From Ghiorsea sp. (GTDB lineage: Bacteria; Pseudomonadota; Zetaproteobacteria; Mariprofundales; Mariprofundaceae), in contig JALUWH010000327.1 of assembly GCA_027019685.1 (NCBI GenBank), positions 1 to 5,166 of the forward strand: a stretch of DNA of 5,166 bases, given 5' to 3'. Positions 1-5,166 of this stretch are shown here, one piece after another. Each line of letters opens with the position of its first letter. Position 1 is the first letter of the stretch. A model generated the notes under the pieces. The model saw only the letters and a list, made by a program, of their open reading frames with translations. It ran no database searches and was not told where the DNA came from. The position numbers and the translations under genes are program-made.

Positions 1-969
1 CCGCAAGGCTCGCTTGGTCAATTAGAAGATGTATCCTGCTGGTTTGCTGCTCGTCAAGGTAAACATATACCTGACAAACTCATACCACACATTGCAATTT
101 TTGCAGCAGACCACGGTGTAACAGAAGAAGGTATTTCAGCATTTCCTTCTGTAGTGACTACAGAAATGCTGAAAAACTTTAGCCAAGGTGGCGCAGCCAT
201 CAATGTTTTGGCAAAACAAGCTGCGGCAACACTCTCAATTATTGATGTGGGCGTGTTACTTGATACGCAAAATATCCAAGGCATCACACATGCTAAAGTT
301 CGTGCAGGCACTGCCAATCTTAAAATAGAACCAGCAATGACCACGGATGAATGTACACAAGCGATTCAGGTGGGCAGGCAAGAAGCAAAACAAGCGATTG
401 CCAATGGTGCAAATATCTTAATCGCTGGTGATATGGGTATTGGCAACACCACGGCAAGTGCTTGCCTTATTTGTTTATTTACCCAAAAAAAACCTGAAGA
501 TATTGTAGGCAGCGGTACTGGCATTGATGCAAAAACACAAACACATAAAGTAGAAGTGGTGCAACAGGCTTTAAAGCGAATCCGAGACCAAGGCATAAAA
601 ACAGAAGACTACTTGGCACATGTTGGAGGCTTGGAAATCGCTGCAATTACAGGGTTTTACCTTGAAGCAGCAGAACAAGGCATCCCTATTCTACTTGATG
701 GTTTCATTACCACAGCAGCAGCACTTGCCGCACAGCAGCATGAGCCTCATATCCAACAATGGATGCTAGCTAGCCATCAGTCACAAGAACAAGGACATGC
801 AATTGCCCTCAAAAAACTACAACTCTCACCCTTACTTCACTTACAATTACGCCTTGGCGAAGGCTCAGGAGCAGCACTTACCTTACCCTTGTTGCAATCT
901 GCCATCGCCTTACACCGTGAAATGGCAACTTTTGAAAGTGCCAATGTAAGCGATAAAGACCCTATTTAA
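1..969 (+). CDS. cobT: Nicotinate-nucleotide--dimethylbenzimidazole phosphoribosyltransferase CobT (5' end missing)
   Basis: CobT activates the lower ligand base of cobalamin: it moves phosphoribose from nicotinate mononucleotide to 5,6-dimethylbenzimidazole, giving alpha-ribazole phosphate, in the cytoplasm. Frame 1 is open from the first base and yields 322 residues ending in TAA. Visible family motifs are the N-terminal GSLGQLED (window residues 3-10), AADHGVTEEG (35-44), FSQGGAAINV (about 60-69), GDMGIGNTT (143-151), GSGTGID, LLDGFITTAAALAA and, near the end, RLGEGSGAALTLPLL. The Glu of GEGSG (window residue 287, codon 859-861) matches the family catalytic base, Glu317 in the Salmonella enzyme as I recall it. 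That implies about 30 missing N-terminal residues and a full length near 352, normal for CobT. An ATG at 154 lies inside the conserved fold and is not the true start. Asp replaces the usual Glu in GEMGIGNTT (see findings). aroE follows after 44 bases. No other cobalamin gene is visible. Confidence 0.95.
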   Translation, partial: PQGSLGQLEDVSCWFAARQGKHIPDKLIPHIAIFAADHGVTEEGISAFPSVVTTEMLKNFSQGGAAINVLAKQAAATLSIIDVGVLLDTQNIQGITHAKVRAGTANLKIEPAMTTDECTQAIQVGRQEAKQAIANGANILIAGDMGIGNTTASACLICLFTQKKPEDIVGSGTGIDAKTQTHKVEVVQQALKRIRDQGIKTEDYLAHVGGLEIAAITGFYLEAAEQGIPILLDGFITTAAALAAQQHEPHIQQWMLASHQSQEQGHAIALKKLQLSPLLHLQLRLGEGSGAALTLPLLQSAIALHREMATFESANVSDKDPI

Positions 970-978
970 TTACACTTT

Positions 979-1007
979 TTGACAATAGACCCAGATTAAT
1001 CTACGTT
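979..1007 (+). promoter_or_regulatory. Possible weak sigma70-type promoter upstream of aroE
   Basis: In the 44-base cobT-aroE gap there is an exact TTGACA (979-984). Seventeen bases further on is TACGTT (1002-1007), which matches only three of six positions of the TATAAT consensus. Transcription from this pair would begin at about 1013-1015, on the aroE ATG itself, giving an essentially leaderless message. The -35 match could be chance. It is listed because the gap holds no terminator and no other promoter candidate. Confidence 0.2.
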
Positions 1008-1013
1008 TAGAGT

Positions 1014-1913
1014 ATGACAGTAATCCATGGTAAAACATCCTTATATGGCATCATTGGTGACCCCGTTAGCCATTCACTATCACCGCTTTTTCAAAATTAT
1101 TTCCTAGAACAAGCCAAGCAAGATGCTATCTACACCCCGTTTCATGTGCTTCCAGATACCCTTAACCTTGCTCTATTGGGGTTGCATGCATCGCATATTC
1201 AAGGTCTAAATATTACCGTACCACACAAAGAAACAGCGCTAGCTTTAGTGAATGCCGATAATGATGCGCGCATGATTGGTGCAGTCAATACCATCAAACG
1301 TACAGAGAATGAATGGTTAGCCACCAATACCGATTGGCAAGGTTTTGCAGCCGTATTGCAAGGCGTTGAAGCAGACTTGAGTGCACCAGTGTTACTATTT
1401 GGCGCAGGAGGCACAGCCAAAGCTGTGATTCATGCACTTGTACAACAAGGTGTGCAAAAAATTTATATCTGCAATCGTAGCTCACAACGTGTTGAACAAC
1501 TTATTCATCAAACGAAGAAAAGTTACACTATTGAAATCATAGAGCTTTCTTGGCAACAAGAAGATGTGAGCAAAACATGCAAAGAATGTAACACAATCAT
1601 CAACACAACCAGTATTGGTCTTCAACAAAATGATACTTTCCCTTTCACTATTACAGGTAAAGGTGTCGCCATTGATGCCGTTTACAAACCTTCGGGAAAC
1701 ACAGCATTTACATTGGCAGCGACAGCAGGCGGTTATATCACAACAGATGGATTACCCATGCTCATTGCACAAGGTGTTGCTTCTTTCGCTTTTTGGCATC
1801 ACGATACTATGCAATCTGGACATCTTAACTTGCCAGACAAATTAGAGTCTCTACACTGGGTAGAGCGTCAATTAGCAAGACAGCCATTAGACCTACCTGG
1901 CTGGGGGACATGA
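1014..1913 (+). CDS. aroE: Shikimate dehydrogenase (NADP+) AroE with a C-terminal tail
   Basis: AroE reduces 3-dehydroshikimate to shikimate with NADPH, the fourth step of the chorismate pathway, in the cytoplasm. The N-terminal substrate domain shows GDPVSHSLSP (shikimate-contacting Ser21 and Ser23), NITVPHK with catalytic Lys72, GAVNTI (Asn92) and NTDWQG with catalytic Asp107. The nucleotide-binding domain shows the glycine-rich loop GAGGTA (130-135) and NRSSQR (154-159), typical of the NADP(H)-preferring AroE type. NTTSIGL (197-203), DAVYKP (221-226) and DGLPMLIAQGVASFAFW (245-261) complete the family signature. At 299 residues it is longer than the roughly 270 usual for AroE; the excess lies mainly after Trp261. 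The start is secure: an in-frame TAG stands at 1008-1010 and ATG 1014 is the first start codon after it. There is no good Shine-Dalgarno before it. The stop is separated from the pilB ATG by one base, so aroE is very likely cotranscribed with the pilus genes. Confidence 0.95.
   Translation: MTVIHGKTSLYGIIGDPVSHSLSPLFQNYFLEQAKQDAIYTPFHVLPDTLNLALLGLHASHIQGLNITVPHKETALALVNADNDARMIGAVNTIKRTENEWLATNTDWQGFAAVLQGVEADLSAPVLLFGAGGTAKAVIHALVQQGVQKIYICNRSSQRVEQLIHQTKKSYTIEIIELSWQQEDVSKTCKECNTIINTTSIGLQQNDTFPFTITGKGVAIDAVYKPSGNTAFTLAATAGGYITTDGLPMLIAQGVASFAFWHHDTMQSGHLNLPDKLESLHWVERQLARQPLDLPGWGT
1903..1908 (+). promoter_or_regulatory. Shine-Dalgarno of pilB, inside the aroE 3' end
   Basis: GGGGGA ends 6 bases before the pilB ATG (1915) and lies within the last codons of aroE (Gly-Trp-Gly-Thr). 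With the 1-base gap TGA-T-ATG, this arrangement suits translational coupling of pilB to aroE. It also supports ATG 1915 as the true pilB start. Confidence 0.7.
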
Positions 1914-1914
1914 T

Positions 1915-3612
1915 ATGAAAAAAACACGACTAGGTGAGATTTTATTACGCAAAAATGCTATCACCCAAGAACAACTTGAAGAAGCTATGAAAAACATGAA
2001 GTTAAATGGTGAAACGTTAACTGCATCCTTGGTTAAAATGGGTGTTTTCGCTGAAGATGATCTTGTCAAGTTCATTAGTCAAACCTTTGGTCGCCCAGCT
2101 ATTGATCTTAAAAGTTTGGATATAGATACTGAACTGACCAAAATACCTGTTGATATCATGCTCAAAAACCATGCTATTCCTGTCAAACGCAAAGGAAATA
2201 TTATCACCCTAGCTATCGCTGACCCCTATGACATCAACAGTATGGATGAAATGGCATTTATTGCTGGCAGTCAAATTGACGTGGTTATTGTCCGCGAAAG
2301 TGAGTTAATTGCTAAACTTGAGGAAATTAGTCAAACAGGGCAAGACTTAGAAGATGTGATGGCAGAAATGGGTGCCGATGACATGTCTGTTATTGAAGCC
2401 GAAGAGTTTCAATCTGATGAAAACACCCTCGCCTCAGCCAGTGAAGAAGCACCTGTGGTTAAACTGGTGAACCTTATTCTTCTTGATGCCATCAAGCGTG
2501 GCGCATCAGATATTCATATCGAACCTTATGAAAAAGTTCTTCGGGTACGCTACCGTGTTGATGGTGTGTTGCAGGAAATCATGCGCCCTCCTATGAATAT
2601 GCGTGATGCATTGGTTTCTCGCCTCAAAATCCAAGCCAAACTTGATATTACCGAACGCAGAGTACCCCAAGATGGTAGGATGAAACTTCGTTTGTCCAAA
2701 GCCAAAACAGTAGATTTCCGTGTCTCTGTATTACCCACACTTTTTGGTGAAAAAGTGGTGATGCGCTTATTAGACCAATCCAACCTGCAAACCGATTTAA
2801 CCAAGTTAGGTTATGAACCTGATGATTTAAAGATATTCCAAGAAACCGTACAACTTCCTTACGGCATGGTTCTGGTCACTGGCCCCACAGGTTCGGGTAA
2901 AACAGTAAGTTTATATTCAGCTGTGGCGGAAGTAAACAAACCAGGTATCAATATTTGTACGGCAGAAGACCCTGTAGAGTTTAACTTTATGGGCATTAAC
3001 CAAGTCAATGTTAATCCTGCCATTGGCATGGATTTTCCTGCTGCACTTAAATCATTCTTACGCCAAGACCCTGATGTTATTTTGATTGGTGAGATTCGTG
3101 ATTATGATACTGCAGCTATTGGTATTAAAGCTGCACTCACAGGTCACTTGGTATTGGCAACCTTGCATACCAATGATGCCCCATCCACCATGACACGAAT
3201 GGTCAACATGGGCATTGAGTCTTTCCTTGTGGGTTCTGCTGTAAACATGGTCACTGCACAACGCTTAGGTCGGCGCATTTGCAGTGAATGCGCAGAGCCT
3301 ATCAAATTAGACCCGCATGCTTTACTCGATGCGGGGTTAAAAAAAGAAGATTTGGATACATTTACACCCATGCAAGGTAAAGGCTGCACCATTTGTAATG
3401 GTACAGGTTACAAGGGTCGCGTCGGTATTTATCAAGTGATGCCCGTCTCAGACAACATTCGTGATGCTGTGTATGCTGGCAGAAATTCAGACGAACTTAA
3501 TGAAATTGCCGTTGGTGAAGGTGTAAAAACATTGCGCATGGCAGCGCTGAACAAAGTCAAAGAAGGTGTTCTCACACTAGAAGAGTGTTTGCGCACCACC
3601 GTAGGAGATTAA
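1915..3612 (+). CDS. pilB: Type IV pilus assembly (extension) ATPase PilB
   Basis: PilB is the cytoplasmic hexameric ATPase that powers pilin polymerisation through the platform protein PilC. Its 565 residues are normal for the family. Residues 1-135 form an N-terminal GspE/MshEN-type domain (it opens RLGEILL). An acidic, Asp/Glu-rich linker follows (about 136-180), then the secretion-ATPase N2 domain from EEAPVVKLVNLIL (177-189) and GASDIHIEPYE. The motor domain shows Walker A GPTGSGKT (323-330), the Asp box TAEDPVEF (349-356), Walker B with DVILIGEIRD (387-396, catalytic Glu393) and the His box LATLHTNDA (414-422, His418). A zinc-binding tetracysteine follows (Cys456, 459, 491, 494). All catalytic elements are intact. 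pilC directly downstream favours PilB over the type II secretion homologue GspE or the MSHA homologue MshE. The sequence resembles deltaproteobacterial-type PilB, although Walker A continues TVSLY, as I recall for Pseudomonas PilB. The N-terminal c-di-GMP motif looks degenerate (see findings). Confidence 0.95.
   Translation: MKKTRLGEILLRKNAITQEQLEEAMKNMKLNGETLTASLVKMGVFAEDDLVKFISQTFGRPAIDLKSLDIDTELTKIPVDIMLKNHAIPVKRKGNIITLAIADPYDINSMDEMAFIAGSQIDVVIVRESELIAKLEEISQTGQDLEDVMAEMGADDMSVIEAEEFQSDENTLASASEEAPVVKLVNLILLDAIKRGASDIHIEPYEKVLRVRYRVDGVLQEIMRPPMNMRDALVSRLKIQAKLDITERRVPQDGRMKLRLSKAKTVDFRVSVLPTLFGEKVVMRLLDQSNLQTDLTKLGYEPDDLKIFQETVQLPYGMVLVTGPTGSGKTVSLYSAVAEVNKPGINICTAEDPVEFNFMGINQVNVNPAIGMDFPAALKSFLRQDPDVILIGEIRDYDTAAIGIKAALTGHLVLATLHTNDAPSTMTRMVNMGIESFLVGSAVNMVTAQRLGRRICSECAEPIKLDPHALLDAGLKKEDLDTFTPMQGKGCTICNGTGYKGRVGIYQVMPVSDNIRDAVYAGRNSDELNEIAVGEGVKTLRMAALNKVKEGVLTLEECLRTTVGD
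3603..3607 (+). promoter_or_regulatory. Shine-Dalgarno of pilC, inside the pilB 3' end
   Basis: AGGAG ends 6 bases before the pilC ATG (3614) and lies in the last pilB codons. The junction TAA-T-ATG repeats the 1-base spacing seen between aroE and pilB, so PilB and PilC synthesis is probably coupled. It fixes ATG 3614 as the pilC start. Confidence 0.75.
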
Positions 3613-3613
3613 T

Positions 3614-4810
3614 ATGCCAACATTCGTTTATACTGCAAAAAACAGGCAGGGAAAAGAAGCTAAAGGTGAATTCGAAGCGGTTAACAAAGATGTGGCACTT
3701 GCCACATTGCGTAGACAAAACCTGACAGAAATTAAGGTCAAGAAAAAACCCATCGAAATTCACATTGGTGGTGATCCCAAAGTTACAGAAAAAGACATTA
3801 GTATCTTTTTCAGACAACTTTCCACCATGATTAATGCAGGTTTACCCTTGGTACAATGTTTTGAACTGTTACAAAAAGGCACAGACCACAAAGGTTTATC
3901 AAAACTGTTCAACGGTATTCAAACAGAATTAGAAAGCGGTACACCATTTGGTGAAACATTACGCAAATTTCCTGATAATTTTGACCGCCTTACCTGTTCT
4001 TTAGTTGAGGCAGGTGAAAAAGGTGGTATTTTAGATACTATCCTTTTACGTATTTGTGAATACAAAGAAAAATCACTGTCCCTAAAAGCTAAAGTAAAAT
4101 CAGCCATGGTGTACCCAGCATCTATTTTGGTTATTTCTTTTATTGTAACGGCAATTTTGATGATTTTTGTGGTGCCTATTTTTGCGGAAATGTTCTCCAG
4201 CTTTGGTGCTGAGCTTCCTGCACCAACCAGAATTGTGATGGCAATATCTGATGGTTTTGTCGCATACTGGTATTTGGTGTTTGGTGTACCTGTTGTCATG
4301 GTAATGGCAATCAAAGCTATTTACAAAACCCCTGCAGGCAATTACCAACTGGATAAACTAATGCTAAATTTACCTGCTATTGGGGATGTTCTTCGCAAAG
4401 GTGCTGTTGCCCGTTTCACTCGCACCTTTTCGACCTTAAGTGCCGCTGGTGTGCCTATTCTTGAAGCCATGGATACAGTGGCAGAAACATCAGGCAATGC
4501 GGTCATTGAAGAAGTGGTCATCAATGCCAAGGAGTCCATCAGCCAAGGACAATCCTTGAGCCAACCACTCGAAGAAAGTGGTGTTTTTCCTATCATGGTA
4601 ACACAAATGATAGGTATTGGAGAACAAACTGGTGCCATGGAAGAAATGTTAGGCAAAATTGCCGATTTTTATGAAGAAGAAGTTGATACAGCTGTTGATA
4701 ATATGACAGCGCTTATGGAGCCTGCCATTATGGCATTCTTAGGTGTTGTCATTGGTGGTCTTGTGATTGCCATGTATCTACCTATCTTCATGATGGCTTC
4801 GGTGGTATAA
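3614..4810 (+). CDS. pilC: Type IV pilus inner-membrane platform protein PilC
   Basis: PilC is the integral inner-membrane protein on which PilB acts to insert pilins into the growing pilus. At 398 residues it has the normal family length. It opens with the typical PTFVYTAKNRQGKEAKGEFEA N-terminal beta region. Two T2SSF repeats follow, at about 65-190 and 267-393. The first begins FFRQLSTMINAGLPLVQCFELL, with VEAGEKGGILD (131-141). The second begins RFTRTFSTLSAAGVPILEAMD and contains the matching IGIGEQTGAMEEM (333-345). The paired GE-x-x-G segments are the family hallmark. Hydrophobic segments at about 168-190, 216-236 and 371-393 give three membrane spans, with the bulk of both repeats expected to be soluble. 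It follows pilB by one base, with a good Shine-Dalgarno. GspF of type II secretion is the alternative, but the PilB type upstream and the PilS-like sensor downstream argue for type IVa pili. No pilT lies between pilB and pilC, unlike the pilB-pilT-pilC order of some deltaproteobacteria. Confidence 0.94.
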   Translation: MPTFVYTAKNRQGKEAKGEFEAVNKDVALATLRRQNLTEIKVKKKPIEIHIGGDPKVTEKDISIFFRQLSTMINAGLPLVQCFELLQKGTDHKGLSKLFNGIQTELESGTPFGETLRKFPDNFDRLTCSLVEAGEKGGILDTILLRICEYKEKSLSLKAKVKSAMVYPASILVISFIVTAILMIFVVPIFAEMFSSFGAELPAPTRIVMAISDGFVAYWYLVFGVPVVMVMAIKAIYKTPAGNYQLDKLMLNLPAIGDVLRKGAVARFTRTFSTLSAAGVPILEAMDTVAETSGNAVIEEVVINAKESISQGQSLSQPLEESGVFPIMVTQMIGIGEQTGAMEEMLGKIADFYEEEVDTAVDNMTALMEPAIMAFLGVVIGGLVIAMYLPIFMMASVV

Positions 4811-4824
4811 AGTCATCTCCTACT

Positions 4825-5166
4825 ATGCCCGTAACCACTGACTCTGTTTTTCAAGGGTTTTATGAGAGAAGCCGCTTAAACCGATTATTTATAGCCCGAA
4901 ATATTGGCTTATTTATTCTTCTTGTCACTTTTGCTTGGTTTACAAAAGGTACGCAAACCAGTCTACAAGTCACACTGCCAACAGTTTTTTTATTATGGCT
5001 GTTGCTTTTGGTTGCCCAATGGATATTGCTACAACAACTCAAACCTGTTGTTTGGAATCTTCTTTTTCAATTATGTTCTGATTTAATACTTATCGGTGTC
5101 TTAATATTCATCAGTGGTGGTATTGACAGTCCTTTGGTCTTCCTTTTAGGTGTCGTTATTATCATT
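4825..5166 (+). CDS. pilS: N-terminal membrane domain of a PilS-like sensor histidine kinase (3' end missing)
   Basis: Frame 1 stays open from ATG 4825 to the last base, giving 114 residues without a stop. A short basic N-terminus (ERSRLNRLFIARN, 14-26) is followed by hydrophobic spans at about 27-40, 51-69 and 83-97, then SGGIDSPL (97-104) and the start of a fourth span. The pattern R-x-x-R-L, several short helices, then a C-S-D-L-I-L-I-G helix ending in SGGIDSP is characteristic of PilS-type sensor kinases, as I know the family. There the membrane domain senses inner-membrane pilin and the kinase controls PilR, a sigma54-dependent activator of pilA. The PAS, HisKA and ATPase domains would lie beyond the window, so kinase identity rests on this N-terminal pattern and on the pilBC context. 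The start lies 14 bases after the pilC stop and has no recognisable Shine-Dalgarno, but it is the only ATG in this frame between the pilC stop and the first helix. A pilR gene downstream is predicted, not seen. Confidence 0.78.
   Translation, partial: MPVTTDSVFQGFYERSRLNRLFIARNIGLFILLVTFAWFTKGTQTSLQVTLPTVFLLWLLLLVAQWILLQQLKPVVWNLLFQLCSDLILIGVLIFISGGIDSPLVFLLGVVIII

Noticed and set aside
154..156. ATG as start of a short cobT
   Set aside because: The frame is open upstream to base 1 and that part encodes conserved CobT motifs (GSLGQLED, ADHGV), so the gene is cut by the window edge and does not start here.
54..596. Minus-strand open frames across cobT
   Set aside because: They are antisense to an unmistakable CobT coding sequence, and neither product shows a recognisable domain.
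765..774. Palindrome GCTAGCTAGC in cobT
   Set aside because: It is a 10-base palindrome inside coding sequence, with no second copy that I noticed in the window and no functional context.
3919..4314. Long open frame (131 codons) on the minus strand
   Set aside because: It lies wholly inside pilC, whose frame is supported by strong family motifs. The minus-strand product shows no recognisable domain and the frame is explained by the codon composition of pilC.
1915..4810. Type II secretion gspE-gspF rather than pilB-pilC
   Set aside because: The PilB-type acidic linker and the EEAPVVKLVNLIL/IHIEPYE region, absence of gspD or gspG-type neighbours, and a PilS-like sensor immediately downstream favour type IV pili.
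4811..4843. Inverted repeat AGTCA / TGACT around the pilS start as a regulatory hairpin or terminator
   Set aside because: The stem is only 5 base pairs with a 23-base loop and has no following T-run. This is within chance expectation.

Overview
The window carries five protein-coding genes or gene parts, all on the + strand and packed closely: 3' part of cobT - aroE - pilB - pilC - 5' part of a PilS-like sensor kinase. Both ends are cut by the window. I see no RNA genes, insertion sequences, CRISPR arrays, integration sites or convincing terminators, and no gene-free stretch over 300 bases; the largest gap is 44 bases, between cobT and aroE.

The organism looks like a Gram-negative, probably proteobacterial, bacterium with a moderately AT-rich genome (roughly 40% GC by eye). 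It finishes a cobalamin-type cofactor (CobT), makes chorismate (AroE) and builds type IVa pili. PilB resembles the PilB group I associate with deltaproteobacteria-like and related lineages, and the pilB-pilC-pilS order is also known outside the classical Pseudomonas pilB-pilC-pilD layout. A low-GC zetaproteobacterium or gammaproteobacterium is possible, but I cannot fix the lineage from this sequence.

Layout: 1-969 is the C-terminal 322 residues of CobT, followed by a 44-base gap with a perfect TTGACA but only a poor -10 box. aroE (1014-1913), pilB (1915-3612) and pilC (3614-4810) then follow with single-base gaps (TGA-T-ATG and TAA-T-ATG). Strong Shine-Dalgarno sequences for pilB and pilC lie inside the 3' ends of the preceding genes. 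The sensor kinase starts 14 bases after pilC, at 4825, and is still open at the window end.

Function: PilB (cytoplasmic extension ATPase) and PilC (inner-membrane platform) form the motor and platform of the pilus assembly machine. The membrane sensor that follows is of the type that controls pilin transcription with a response regulator (PilS/PilR). cobT and aroE are housekeeping biosynthesis genes. aroE appears to be transcribed and perhaps translationally coupled with the pilus genes, which is the most notable organisational feature. I regard the region as mostly ordinary core genome; I found no evidence of an undescribed system. The points worth checking are small: an E-to-D change in a conserved CobT motif, a C-terminal tail on AroE, and a degenerate c-di-GMP-binding motif in PilB.
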